The position numbers were made by a program, and so were the translations under genes. Shown here piece by piece: positions 37,588-46,271 of a stretch of 64,000 bases of DNA. The stretch comes from VBDM01 sp964430565 (GTDB lineage: Bacteria; Pseudomonadota; Gammaproteobacteria; Burkholderiales; SG8-39). Position 1 is the stretch's first letter, and each line of letters begins with the position of its first letter. Below the pieces are notes generated by a model, which saw only the letters and a list, made by a program, of their open reading frames with translations, did not search any database and was not told the DNA's origin. The stretch covers positions 1 through 64,000 of the forward strand of contig CAYSFD010000018.1 in the NCBI GenBank assembly GCA_964430565.1, in the 5' to 3' direction.

Positions 37588-38577
37588 TTACTTCAGCGCG
37601 TTGATCTTCTCGAGCATCCCTTTCGGCCAGTCCTTCGCCTGGTCCGAGCCCAGGTATATCTTCTGCGCATACTCGCGGAAGGCCCTCACGTCCGGGGTGT
37701 AGATTTCCAGCCCCTGTTTCTTGAAGCCCTCGGCCAGCTCCGCTTCACGCTTCAGATGCTCCGCCGTGCTCCAGGCGATCGCCTTGTCCACCGAGGCCTG
37801 GAAGGCCTTCTGCTTGGCGGGCGACATGCCTTGCCAGGTTTTCATGTTCACCGTGAGCAGGTCGTAGCCGACAAGGTGCGAGGTCAGCACGATCTGGGAC
37901 ATCACCTCGTAGAACTTCATGGCCTGGACGTTAGGCAGCGGGTTGTCCTGGCCGTCCACCGCGCCGGTCTGCAGGCCCGTGTAGGTCTCGGCGAAGGCCA
38001 TCGGCGTGGGATTCGCGCCGAGCGAGCGGCCGAGGAGCTGCCACGCGTCGCCGGGGGGCATGCGCAGCTTGATGCCGGCCATGTCGGCGGGGGTGTTGAT
38101 CTTCTTCTTCGGCTTCAGGCCGACCTGCCGCGTGCCGAAGAAGGTCGGCCCCAGGATCTTGACCTTCATCTCGTCCTCGGCCTGCTTCTTGAACTGCGCG
38201 CCCAGACTGCTCGACCAGAAGGCGCTCAGGTGATTGGCGTCGCGGAAGAGATACGCCGAAGTCAGGATCGACCACGCCTGGATCTGCTTGGAAATATCCT
38301 GCGCTGCGATATTGCCCATCTCCAGGTTGTCGCGCTGCAAGGCGACCAGTTCCGTGCCTTGCTTGAACAAGGTCCCGCCGTAGAACGGCTCCAGCTTGAA
38401 GTCGCCTTCGATGTCCTTGGCGAGCATGCGGATCATGTCCGCGCGAATGTCCTTTTCGGAAAATACCGCCGCAAAGCGGATGGTGGGCTTGGCTTGCGCT
38501 CCCGCAGGTAATACGTACGCAGCGGCAAGAGCAGCGCCTGCCTTGAGCGCTGAACGACGGTCGATTTTGAATTTCAT
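37588..38577 (-). CDS. dctP: TRAP transporter solute-binding protein (DctP type)
   Basis: 329 residues from ATG 38577 with AAGGAGG upstream. The leader (KIDRRSALKAGAALAAAYV) has a twin Arg and looks like a Tat signal. The family signature includes GIKLRMPPGDAWQLLGRSLG with the carboxylate-binding Arg, and QTGAVDGQDNPLPNVQAMKF. The position between a TetR gene and aroQ-aroE suggests quinate, shikimate or a related cyclohexane acid as ligand. Confidence 0.92.
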   Translation of the reverse strand: MKFKIDRRSALKAGAALAAAYVLPAGAQAKPTIRFAAVFSEKDIRADMIRMLAKDIEGDFKLEPFYGGTLFKQGTELVALQRDNLEMGNIAAQDISKQIQAWSILTSAYLFRDANHLSAFWSSSLGAQFKKQAEDEMKVKILGPTFFGTRQVGLKPKKKINTPADMAGIKLRMPPGDAWQLLGRSLGANPTPMAFAETYTGLQTGAVDGQDNPLPNVQAMKFYEVMSQIVLTSHLVGYDLLTVNMKTWQGMSPAKQKAFQASVDKAIAWSTAEHLKREAELAEGFKKQGLEIYTPDVRAFREYAQKIYLGSDQAKDWPKGMLEKINALK

Positions 38578-38622
38578 GCTGGTCCTCCTTCTATGAGAAT
38601 GTGTCACTAAGAAAACTTGCCT

Positions 38623-39378
38623 TTACTTCTGCTTCATGCCCGGTCCGTCGGTGTTCCTCAAATAGCCGAGAATCACTTCAGTAACCATTTCGCGTCGCCG
38701 GCGGACATCTCCCTTGGCGCCCATGTCGCGCTGAAATATCGCGCCGAAGGTGTATTGGTTCGCGACGTTGAACATGCCCAGCGCGGCGATTGCCATATGG
38801 ACTTCCACGGGATCCACGTTGCCGCGGAAGACTCCGTCCGCCTGCCCGCGCGCGATGACCCGCGCCAGCGTATCGATGATCGGGCGATTCAGGGTGCGCA
38901 TCGCCTTGGACTTCCTGAAGTGGCGTCCTTTTGCCTGGTTCTCGGCTACCACCAGCCGCACGAACCCCTCGTGCTCCACGTAGTAGTGGAAGGTGAACTC
39001 GACGATGCGGCGGACGGCATCAAGCGGCGCGAGGTGGTCTAGGTCGAGGAGGCTTTCGGCGTGGCGGATCTCCGAATAGACCTGCTCGAGCACAGCCAGG
39101 TAGATCTTCTCCTTGCTGCCGAAGTAGTAGTTGATCATCGCCCGAGTCGTGTGGGTCCGCGCCGCGATGGCGTCCATGCTCGCCCCCTTGAAACCGCGCG
39201 AGGCGAACTCGTCCATGGCCGCCTGGATGATCCGGGCGCGATTGGCTTCGGGCGCCTTGGGCTTGCACATGGCAGCCGTTCGCAGGGACGCGGCCATCTT
39301 TGGCAACCGGGTTCCCGTGGCCGCCGGCATGCGAGTCCGGCTGCGCGCAAGAAGCGCTGCAGCACCAATCGTCTTCAT
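38623..39378 (-). CDS. TetR-family transcriptional regulator
   Basis: 251 residues from ATG 39378, with an unusually long 40-residue leader; MCKPKAPEANRARIIQ at 39268 is an alternative start. The HTH domain is ARIIQAAMDEFASRGFKGAS then AIAARTHTTRAMINYYFGSK. The C-terminal ligand domain resembles the CecR/YbiH-like group. It is the first gene before dctP (45 bp gap) and is divergent from the dehydroshikimate dehydratase candidates, so it probably controls both. Confidence 0.88.
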   Translation of the reverse strand: MKTIGAAALLARSRTRMPAATGTRLPKMAASLRTAAMCKPKAPEANRARIIQAAMDEFASRGFKGASMDAIAARTHTTRAMINYYFGSKEKIYLAVLEQVYSEIRHAESLLDLDHLAPLDAVRRIVEFTFHYYVEHEGFVRLVVAENQAKGRHFRKSKAMRTLNRPIIDTLARVIARGQADGVFRGNVDPVEVHMAIAALGMFNVANQYTFGAIFQRDMGAKGDVRRRREMVTEVILGYLRNTDGPGMKQK

Positions 39379-39395
39379 CGTGCCAAGGTTGAAAT

Positions 39396-39409
39396 TAACA
39401 GGGTTGTTA
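39396..39409. promoter_or_regulatory. Palindromic operator candidate for the TetR regulator
   Basis: TAACAGGGTTGTTA: 5-bp arms TAACA/TGTTA around GGGT, 18 bp upstream of the regulator ATG in the divergent gap. It is AT-rich against a GC-rich background, as expected for a promoter/operator. Confidence 0.45.
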
Positions 39410-39543
39410 GTATATCCTGACCGTCTCGCCAATTCACAGCCCCTGCCGCACCGCAGCAATCCCATGAAAGAAAGGCGACACGATCCGCGCCGATTTCGGC
39501 CCGGTTGGGGGTATCGCCGTTCAGTTCGTGTAGCATTTGTGGC

Positions 39544-40419
39544 ATGACGATCGCCGAACGCAACCCCGAGCCATCGAATCCCCTGGGCATCGACGGCATC
39601 GAGTTCATCGAATTTGCGACCTCGCAGCCGCAGGCGCTGGGCACCGTGCTGCAGCACATGGGCTTCGCGCCGGTCGCGCGGCACCGCTCGCGCGAGGTGA
39701 TGCTCTATCGCCAAGGGACGATGAACCTGATCGTCAACGCCCACCCCGACGCGCTGCCGGGGATGGCCGCGCCCGGGGCCACGCCGGAGCTGAAGGCGAT
39801 CGCCCTGCGCGTGGGCGACGCCGCCTATGCCTGGAAACACGCGATCGATCTGGGCGCCTGGGAGATGCCGACGCGCGCCTCGGCGATGGAGCTCAATATC
39901 CCGGGCATCCACGGGGTCGGCGACAGCCTGCTCTACTTCGTCGAACGCTACAAGGATTTCTCGATCTACGACGTCGACTTCGTCCCGCTGCCCGGCGCGC
40001 CGAAGAATCCGCCAGCCGTCGCCGGCCTGCATTACTTCGGCGTGGTGCAAAGCATTTATGGCGACCGCACGCGCGACTGGGTGGACTTCTACTGCAACCT
40101 GTTCGGCTTCTCGGTGCTGCCGCAGGGACAGTTTTTCGGCGTCCTGCCCAAGGGCACACTGCTCGAGAGCCCCTGCCATAAGTTCTACCTGCAGTTGATC
40201 GAGCCGCCGCCGGGCTCGGAAGACATCCACTGGGACGAGGCGCTGGTGCGCATCGGTTTCGGCGCGCCCGACGTGCCGGGGGCGACCCGGGCGCTCAAGG
40301 AACGCGGCGTGGTGTTCATCGACCGCGGTCCGGTACAGCCGAGCGAAAAGGGAGCCCTGACCCAGGTCTACCTTGGCGGCGTGACTTTTGAGCTGGTGGT
40401 CAGCCATCTGAAACCATGA
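39544..40419 (+). CDS. VOC/HPPD-like protein, probable partner of dehydroshikimate dehydratase
   Basis: 291 residues from MTIAERNPEP. Two vicinal-oxygen-chelate halves: GIDGIEFIEFATSQPQALG and GLHYFGVVQSIYGDRTRDWV, the latter similar to the catalytic half of 4-hydroxyphenylpyruvate dioxygenase. The terminal GGVTFELVV retains a metal-type Glu. In QuiC1-type 3-dehydroshikimate dehydratases an HPPD-like domain is fused after a sugar-isomerase-like domain; here the two are separate genes in reverse order with ATGA overlap. Own enzymatic activity is uncertain. Confidence 0.75.
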   Translation: MTIAERNPEPSNPLGIDGIEFIEFATSQPQALGTVLQHMGFAPVARHRSREVMLYRQGTMNLIVNAHPDALPGMAAPGATPELKAIALRVGDAAYAWKHAIDLGAWEMPTRASAMELNIPGIHGVGDSLLYFVERYKDFSIYDVDFVPLPGAPKNPPAVAGLHYFGVVQSIYGDRTRDWVDFYCNLFGFSVLPQGQFFGVLPKGTLLESPCHKFYLQLIEPPPGSEDIHWDEALVRIGFGAPDVPGATRALKERGVVFIDRGPVQPSEKGALTQVYLGGVTFELVVSHLKP

Positions 40420-41291
40420 ATCTCGATCACTTCGGCATGGACACCATCACCCTTGCGGGGCCGCTCGAGGCGAAATTGCGCGCGGTGCGCGAGGCGGGCT
40501 TCACGCAGATCATGCTCAATGCCGGCGACATCGCCGGCCACCCTGGGGGCGCGGCCGCCGCTACCGACGCCGTGCGCAAGAGCACCCTGCGCGTTACCGG
40601 CTTTCAGGTGCTGCGCGACTTCGAAGGCCTGTCGGGCCACCTGCATGCCTACAAGATCGATATCGCCAAGGCGATGCTCGAGATGTGCCACGCGCTCGGC
40701 TCGAAGGTGCTCCTGGTCTGCTCCTCGACCTCGGCCCACGGCAGCGGCGATGCCGGCGTGCTGGCGCGCGACCTGCGCAAGCTCGCGACGCTGGCGGTGC
40801 CCTACGGCATCCGCATCGCCTACGAGGCGCTGTCCTGGGGCCGGCACGTCAACGAATATACCCAGGCCTGGGACATCGTCGCCGAGGCCGACCGCGCCAA
40901 CCTCGGGCTGGTGATCGATTCCTTCCACATCCTGGCCACCGAAACGGGCGTGGAACGGCTGCAGGAAATCGTCTCCGACAAGATTTTCCTGGTGCAGCTC
41001 GCCGACTTCATGTGGCAGGAGATCCACTCGCGCGAAGAGCGCATCAATACCGCGCGCCACTTTCGCGTCTTTCCCGGCGAAGGCGTGCACAGCGAGAAAG
41101 TCGCGCGCCTGGTGCGCGATCTCGACCAGCTCGGATATCGCGGCGATTACAGCTTCGAGGTATTCAACGACGACTATACGCAACTGCCACCGGCGGTGGT
41201 CGCCGAACGCGCCCGGCGTTCGGTAAAATGGCTCACCGACCAGGTCTCGCGCCGCAGCCTGCCGCTGCGCAGCGCCGCGGCGGCGCGCTAG
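40416..41291 (+). CDS. Sugar phosphate isomerase/epimerase-fold protein, likely 3-dehydroshikimate dehydratase
   Basis: 291-residue TIM barrel of the AP endonuclease 2/xylose isomerase-like family. Metal ligands expected from QuiC/AsbF enzymes are present: IAYEALSWG (Glu), VIDSFHILA (Asp, His), VQLADFMW (Asp) and YSFEVFNDDY (Glu). With aroQ and the shikimate dehydrogenase opposite, conversion of 3-dehydroshikimate to protocatechuate is the best guess. Translation is coupled to the VOC gene. Confidence 0.78.
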   Translation: MNLDHFGMDTITLAGPLEAKLRAVREAGFTQIMLNAGDIAGHPGGAAAATDAVRKSTLRVTGFQVLRDFEGLSGHLHAYKIDIAKAMLEMCHALGSKVLLVCSSTSAHGSGDAGVLARDLRKLATLAVPYGIRIAYEALSWGRHVNEYTQAWDIVAEADRANLGLVIDSFHILATETGVERLQEIVSDKIFLVQLADFMWQEIHSREERINTARHFRVFPGEGVHSEKVARLVRDLDQLGYRGDYSFEVFNDDYTQLPPAVVAERARRSVKWLTDQVSRRSLPLRSAAAAR

Positions 41292-41315
41292 GTTCGGGTT
41301 GATCCACGAGACGGC

Positions 41316-42248
41316 TCAGGCCAGCGTATGGCTGAATTCGCCGACTTCTTCGACCCACAGCCTGACCGTATCGCCGGCTTTTAGAAACCGCCCTCTTCCC
41401 ATACCCACTCCGGCCGGGGTTCCGGTGAGAATCAGGTCACCGGGCCTCAGGGTCACGCGCGAGGAGAGCATCGCGATCTGCTCGGCGGTGTTGAAGATCA
41501 ATTTGCTGGTGTGCGAGTCCTGCATCAGCTCGCCGTTCACCCAGAGCCTGATGCCCAGATTGTGAGGATCGCGCAAATCGCCCGCCGGGACGATCCAGGG
41601 CCCGAGCGGGCAGGAACCGTCGAAGCACTTCTGGCTGACCCAATCGTAGTGAAAGGGCGAGGCGACCGGGTTCTTGTCGCGCTTCATCGCATCACGCGCG
41701 GAAAGATCGTTGGCGATGGTGTAGCCGGCGACGCAGGCTAGCGCCTTTTCCACCGGCACGTCTTTCGCCGTTTTCCCGATCACCGCCACGAGCTCGACTT
41801 CCCAGTCCACCTTCTGCGAGTATGTGGGCAGCTTGACTGACGAGTCCGGCCCGACCACCGAGCTCCGGGAGGTCTTGACGAAGTGCCAGGGCTGCTCGCC
41901 CAGATCCTTCATCGTCGGGCCCGGCTCCTTGCCCTGCGCCCGCGCCATCTCGGCCATGTGGTCGGTGTAGTTCGCTCCCGCGCAGTAGATATTGCCCGGG
42001 TACAGCACCGGCGCGAGGAGTTTTGCGCGCTTGAGCGGCACGCCCTTCGCTTTGCTCTTGCCCGAAGTGATGCGCTTCGCCGCGGCGGCGAAAGCGCGGT
42101 TCGCCTTCGGCCATTCCTGCAGCGCACAGAGCACCGAGGACCACGCCGGCTTCCCGCTAAGGCGGGCTGCGTCGTAGATCATGTCCCCCACGAGAATCCC
42201 GGCGCGCGCCTCGCGGCCAGACTGGTAACTCAGCAATCTATAGCTCAT
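41316..42248 (-). CDS. Fumarylacetoacetate hydrolase family protein
   Basis: 310 residues from MSYRLLSYQSG (GGAG upstream). The FAH fold: NYTDHMAEMARAQGK, VDWEVELVAVIGK (metal Glu residues), YTIANDLSARDAM (metal Asp) and TGTPAGVGMGRGRFL. Members act on products of ring cleavage (FAA, 2-oxohept-3-enedioate, acylpyruvates). Substrate not fixed by sequence. Confidence 0.9.
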   Translation of the reverse strand: MSYRLLSYQSGREARAGILVGDMIYDAARLSGKPAWSSVLCALQEWPKANRAFAAAAKRITSGKSKAKGVPLKRAKLLAPVLYPGNIYCAGANYTDHMAEMARAQGKEPGPTMKDLGEQPWHFVKTSRSSVVGPDSSVKLPTYSQKVDWEVELVAVIGKTAKDVPVEKALACVAGYTIANDLSARDAMKRDKNPVASPFHYDWVSQKCFDGSCPLGPWIVPAGDLRDPHNLGIRLWVNGELMQDSHTSKLIFNTAEQIAMLSSRVTLRPGDLILTGTPAGVGMGRGRFLKAGDTVRLWVEEVGEFSHTLA

Positions 42249-42258
42249 CGCATTCTCC

Positions 42259-42311
42259 GTAGCGTGCGCTGTGCGCACGCCCTTAGTTTTCGTGCGCACG
42301 GCGCACGCTAC
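42259..42311. repeat. Inverted repeat, 21-bp arms (family R2)
   Basis: Arms 42259-42279 (gtagcgtgcgctgtg...) and 42291-42311 (...ggcgcacgctac) pair with a single mismatch around an 11-nt loop. The same unit occurs at 48547-48603 in the opposite arm order. It lies between two minus-strand genes and would form a strong hairpin. Confidence 0.85.
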
Positions 42312-42321
42312 GTTCTACCTC

Positions 42322-42894
42322 TCAGGCGAATGCACGCTTCATGCGCCGGATCCAGTCCTCGAACGCGATCATCTGGTCGGTGAGAAACTTGCGCGTCGTC
42401 TCGTCAGTGAGCTTCCCGTCGGGCGCGAATTTGGTCCGCGCCATGCCGATAAACACTTCGGGCCTTGCCAGCCACTGCACGCCAAGCCCCGAAAGGATGC
42501 GGCGCAGGTCGTATTGCGCTCTCGCGCCGCCCACCGGTCCCCCGGTGGCGCTGAACACCGCGGCGGGCTTGTTTTGAAAGGGCTGCGGTTCGAAACGTGA
42601 CATCCAGTCGATCGCGTTCTTGAGGCAGGCCGCGACCGTCCAGTTGTTCTCCGGCGAGGCGAACAGCAGCGCATCCGCCTGGAGAATTTCGTCGCGCAGC
42701 TTCGTTACGGATACGGGAAATCCCTTCTCCTGAACGTCGAAGTTGTACATAGGAAGATCGGCGATGCTCGTAATCCGGAGCTTGAGGCCCGAGGGCATCA
42801 GCTCACCTGCCGTCTTGAGCGCGGCCATGTTAAGGGACTTCTGCCTGAGACTTCCGCAAATGCCGAGTACTTGAAAGCTTGCTTGTGTGTTCAC
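42322..42894 (-). CDS. NADPH-dependent FMN reductase family protein
   Basis: 190-residue flavodoxin-like protein. The FMN phosphate loop is GICGSLRQKSLN (about 12-23), and FASPENNWTVAACLKNAIDW is the second FMN contact. GPVGGARAQYDLRRIL follows the third. Probably supplies reduced flavin or reduces quinones. Confidence 0.9.
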   Translation of the reverse strand: MNTQASFQVLGICGSLRQKSLNMAALKTAGELMPSGLKLRITSIADLPMYNFDVQEKGFPVSVTKLRDEILQADALLFASPENNWTVAACLKNAIDWMSRFEPQPFQNKPAAVFSATGGPVGGARAQYDLRRILSGLGVQWLARPEVFIGMARTKFAPDGKLTDETTRKFLTDQMIAFEDWIRRMKRAFA

Positions 42895-42928
42895 GTCTTC
42901 TCGCTGTAAGTTGAAAAAAATGGAATCT

Positions 42929-43594
42929 CTATTCCGGATCGCCCGCGGTCAGATAGTCCCACATGCGCTCGGCGATGCGGCCCTGCCAGGTGGCGCGATT
43001 CTTCGCTTGCTCCTCGGTCATTCTCGGCGCCTTGTCCGCGAGCCCGGCGCTCAGGGCCGCGAGCTCGACTCGCGCCGCGTCCTCCAGAAACCATGCCAGC
43101 GTCACCGCCTGCGCCGGCGTCTCCCCCGCCGTCACGGCGCCATTGACGCTCACCACCACCGCGGGCGCCTTGCCCATGATCTCGGCAACGCCCACCGCCG
43201 CGGGGTCATTCCGGATCAGCGCCGGATCGGGCCAGAAGGGAACTTGCGGATAGAAGTGCGCTCCCTGACCGTGGCGCGCCTTTGGAGTAAGGCCAAGCGC
43301 GGCAAGCGCAACCACGTTGGGAGAGATGAACCGGCAGATTGCCTGTGCGTCCTTGCGCCGCTTGTAGATCTGCTGGTGCATGCGGACTTCGCCGAGCACT
43401 CCTTCGGGCAGCGTGCCTTCGGTCGAAACCACCGTTCCCGGCTCACCGGGCTTGATCGTCCCCATCGGTTTCGCCGCGCAGACAAGGAACGACTTGTCAT
43501 CAAGCCGGACGCTGCAATGCCCGAAGGCGTTGACCAAGCCGCCGCGGGCGAGCGCCCGCGCCATCTTGCGCACGACTGTTTGCTGCTGCTCCAT
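42929..43594 (-). CDS. Class II aldolase/adducin-fold protein with lost zinc ligands
   Basis: 221 residues. GGLVNAFGHCSVRLDDKSFL and VRMHQQIYKRRKDAQAICRF are the class II aldolase landmarks. In active members the latter runs into an HxH zinc motif followed by SP; here that stretch reads CRFISPN, so both His are missing. GAHFYPQVPFW is in the later His region. It follows the dioxygenase-like gene by 12 bp, suggesting a shared pathway. It may be a decarboxylase or non-catalytic homologue. Confidence 0.8.
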   Translation of the reverse strand: MEQQQTVVRKMARALARGGLVNAFGHCSVRLDDKSFLVCAAKPMGTIKPGEPGTVVSTEGTLPEGVLGEVRMHQQIYKRRKDAQAICRFISPNVVALAALGLTPKARHGQGAHFYPQVPFWPDPALIRNDPAAVGVAEIMGKAPAVVVSVNGAVTAGETPAQAVTLAWFLEDAARVELAALSAGLADKAPRMTEEQAKNRATWQGRIAERMWDYLTAGDPE

Positions 43595-43606
43595 GGATTC
43601 CCGCAG

Positions 43607-44539
43607 TCACGCCACCGTTTTCAGAGGCGTCTTCGTCTTGCCGTCATCTTTCTTTTCCGCGCGGAACTCCGGAATGTCCGGCCGCGAGCCCCACATGCAG
43701 AACGACTCGGGCGCGAACGGGAACTGCCGCGGGCGATAGCTCGCCTCCTCCTCCGGCATGATGTGCTTCACCCCCACCGAGTATTCGTAAACCATCTTGT
43801 CGGGTCCCTCAAAGTAGAGAAAACACGCCGACGATGACGGGTGGCGGCCGGGGCCGAACACGATCCTGACGCCCTTCTCGCGCAGAAAATAGTACGAGCG
43901 CATCACGTCGTCGAAATCCTCGACCTGGTGGTTGATGTGCTGCACGCCGGGGTGCGGCGAGGGAAACAGCGCGAGCGTATGGTGGATGGTGTTCACGCGG
44001 AGAAGCGGCGCATCGCCGATCCAGTCCGACACGCGCGCGTTGAGCAATCGCGTCCAGAAGGCTTCGTCGCGCGGCGCGTTCGAGGTGCGCAACCCGATGT
44101 GGCTGAAATGGGTAATTCCGGCGTCGCGCGCCGGGAAGTAGCGCACGCCGCTGTGGAACGGTCGCACCGCGATCTCTATCTTGTTGCCGGTCGGGTCCTT
44201 GAAGGCGAGGAACTGCTGGACGCGGCGCAGCTCGCACTCTTCCTTCGTGCCGTGGCGGACCGGATGGCCGGCTTTCTCGATTTCGGCGCCCGCCTTGTCG
44301 AAATCGTCGCGATTCTTCAAATCGAAGCCGATCGTGTGGTCGGATGGACCGCCTTCGAAATACACCAGCGTATGGTCGCGCGTGTCGCCGCGCACCGAGA
44401 CCTTGTCGCTGCGGAAGTAGGCGGCCTTGCCTTCGCGGCCCAGGAACTGGAGCCCAACGATCCTGGTCGCGAACTCGATAGCGGATTCAAGGTTGGGCGT
44501 GCCGATTCGCAGATAACGGATGTCGTGGAGATTGATCAA
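43607..44539 (-). CDS. Extradiol ring-cleavage dioxygenase-like VOC protein
   Basis: 310 residues, two VOC domains as in catechol 2,3-dioxygenase. Fe(II) ligands expected: His 147 (THFSHIGLRT), His 201 or 204 (VQHINHQVEDF) and Glu 252 (MVYEYSVG). The N-terminal domain is DIRYLRIGTPNLESAIEFAT. It is upstream of the aldolase-fold gene in the same direction. A catecholic substrate is likely but not identified. Confidence 0.85.
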   Translation of the reverse strand: MINLHDIRYLRIGTPNLESAIEFATRIVGLQFLGREGKAAYFRSDKVSVRGDTRDHTLVYFEGGPSDHTIGFDLKNRDDFDKAGAEIEKAGHPVRHGTKEECELRRVQQFLAFKDPTGNKIEIAVRPFHSGVRYFPARDAGITHFSHIGLRTSNAPRDEAFWTRLLNARVSDWIGDAPLLRVNTIHHTLALFPSPHPGVQHINHQVEDFDDVMRSYYFLREKGVRIVFGPGRHPSSSACFLYFEGPDKMVYEYSVGVKHIMPEEEASYRPRQFPFAPESFCMWGSRPDIPEFRAEKKDDGKTKTPLKTVA

Positions 44540-44628
44540 GGCAAGCTCTGTCGTTCTGAGCGAAGCGAAGAATCTGCTTTTCCGCCAGAAGCAGATCCTT
44601 CGTCGCGGTAAAACCGTTCCCCAGGATA

Positions 44629-44652
44629 ACGAAAATGCGTACGCATTTTCGT
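44629..44652. terminator. Perfect palindrome downstream of mmsA
   Basis: A 24-bp perfect palindrome with half-site acgaaaatgcgt sits on the last base of the mmsA stop region, where a terminator of the minus-strand gene would lie. Between it and 44540 is a ctgagcgaagcgaagaatct element, a widespread intergenic repeat. Confidence 0.5.
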
Positions 44653-46178
44653 CATTTCATCAACGGCATGCCAAAGTTGGCGCCGGGGTTCACGCCCTCG
44701 CGCCAGCGCGCGGTCACGGTCTTGATGCGGGTGTAGAAGCGCACGCCCTCCGGTCCGTGCTGATTCATGTCGCCGAATATTGAATTCTTCCAGCCGCCGA
44801 AGCTGTGAAACGACAGCGGCACCGGGATCGGCACGTTGATTCCGACCATGCCGCAGTTCACCTTGTGCGCGAAGTTGCGCGCGACATCGCCGTTGCGGGT
44901 GAAGATCGCCACACCGTTGCCGTATTCGTGGTCGGACGGCAGCGCGAGCGCCTCGTCGAAATTCTTCGCGCGCACCACCGAAAGCACCGGGCCGAAGATC
45001 TCCTCCTTGTAGATGCGCATGTCCTTCCTGACCTTGTCGAAGAGGCTGCCTCCGAGGAAGAACCCGTCGGGCTGCCCGGCCAGCTTGAAATCGCGCCCGT
45101 CCACGACGAGGCTCGCGCCCTCTTTCACGCCGAGATCTACATAGCCTTTGACCTTGTCGCGATGCTCGCGCGTCACCAGCGGCCCCATCTCGGATGAATT
45201 GTCCGTAGAAGGCCCGATCTTCAACTTCCTGATTTTCGGAGTCATCGCCTCGATAAGCTGGTCGGCCGTGCGGTCGGTCACCGGAACGGCTACGGAGATC
45301 GCCATGCAGCGCTCGCCGGCCGATCCGTAGGCAGCCCCCATTAACGCTTCCGCCGCGACTTCGATATCCGCGTCGGGCATCACTACCATGTGGTTCTTCG
45401 CTCCGCCCAGCGCCTGCACCCGCTTGCCGTTCACCGAGCCGGTGGCGAACACGTATTTAGCAATCGGCGTCGAGCCGACGAAGCTCACCGCCGCGACGCG
45501 CGGATCGGTGAGCAGCGTATCCACCGCCTCCTTGTCGCCGTTCACCACATTCAGCACGCCCGGAGGCGCGCCCGCCTCGAGCATCAACTCGCCGAGGCGC
45601 AAGGGGCACGAGGGGGCCTTCTCCGAAGGCTTCAGGATGAAAGTATTGCCGCAGGCGATCGCGACCGGAAACATCCACATCGGCACCATCGCCGGGAAAT
45701 TGAACGGGGTGATCCCGGCGCACACGCCGAGCGGCTGGCGCATCGAGTACAAATCCATGCCCGCTGAAACGCCGTCGGAGTACTCGCCTTTCATGAGATG
45801 CGGAATGCCACAGGCGAATTCCACTACTTCCAGGCCGCGCTGGATCGAGCCCTTGGCATCCGAGAGCACCTTGCCGTGCTCGGACGCGATGAGAAGCGCA
45901 AGCTCGTCCATGTGCCGCTCGATCAGCTCCTTGTAGCGGAACATCACCCGCGCCCGCGTCAGCGGCGAAGTCTCCGACCAGCCGGCAAAGGCTTCCCTGC
46001 TGTTGTCGATCGCGCGCTCGACTTCGGACTTCGACGCCAGCGGCACGCGTGCGGCGAGCGCGCCGCTGGTGGGGTTGAACACGTCGCCGAAGCGGCTGCT
46101 TTCACCCAAGACATGCTTGCCGCCGATGAAGTGGGCAAGTTCACGGACCTTGGCAAGCGTGGCGTCGCGGGTGTTCAT
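44652..46178 (-). CDS. mmsA: Methylmalonate-semialdehyde dehydrogenase (CoA-acylating)
   Basis: 508 residues from MNTRDATLAKVREL; the frame opens 20 codons earlier. Aldehyde dehydrogenase fold with catalytic Cys in GSAGERCMAISVAV and TPFNFPAMVPMWMFPVAIAC typical of MmsA. NCGMVGINVPIPVPLSFHSF near the C-terminus is the MmsA-specific block. Converts methylmalonate or malonate semialdehyde to propionyl- or acetyl-CoA, which could feed the prp cycle. Confidence 0.93.
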   Translation of the reverse strand: MNTRDATLAKVRELAHFIGGKHVLGESSRFGDVFNPTSGALAARVPLASKSEVERAIDNSREAFAGWSETSPLTRARVMFRYKELIERHMDELALLIASEHGKVLSDAKGSIQRGLEVVEFACGIPHLMKGEYSDGVSAGMDLYSMRQPLGVCAGITPFNFPAMVPMWMFPVAIACGNTFILKPSEKAPSCPLRLGELMLEAGAPPGVLNVVNGDKEAVDTLLTDPRVAAVSFVGSTPIAKYVFATGSVNGKRVQALGGAKNHMVVMPDADIEVAAEALMGAAYGSAGERCMAISVAVPVTDRTADQLIEAMTPKIRKLKIGPSTDNSSEMGPLVTREHRDKVKGYVDLGVKEGASLVVDGRDFKLAGQPDGFFLGGSLFDKVRKDMRIYKEEIFGPVLSVVRAKNFDEALALPSDHEYGNGVAIFTRNGDVARNFAHKVNCGMVGINVPIPVPLSFHSFGGWKNSIFGDMNQHGPEGVRFYTRIKTVTARWREGVNPGANFGMPLMK

Positions 46179-46271
46179 GGAAATTCGTCCGGACCGAACG
46201 GGGTAAGGGCTCGAATTATAGCGGGATTCAGGGCGCACGCATCCGCCGCGACCACAGGGCGCGACACGTTT

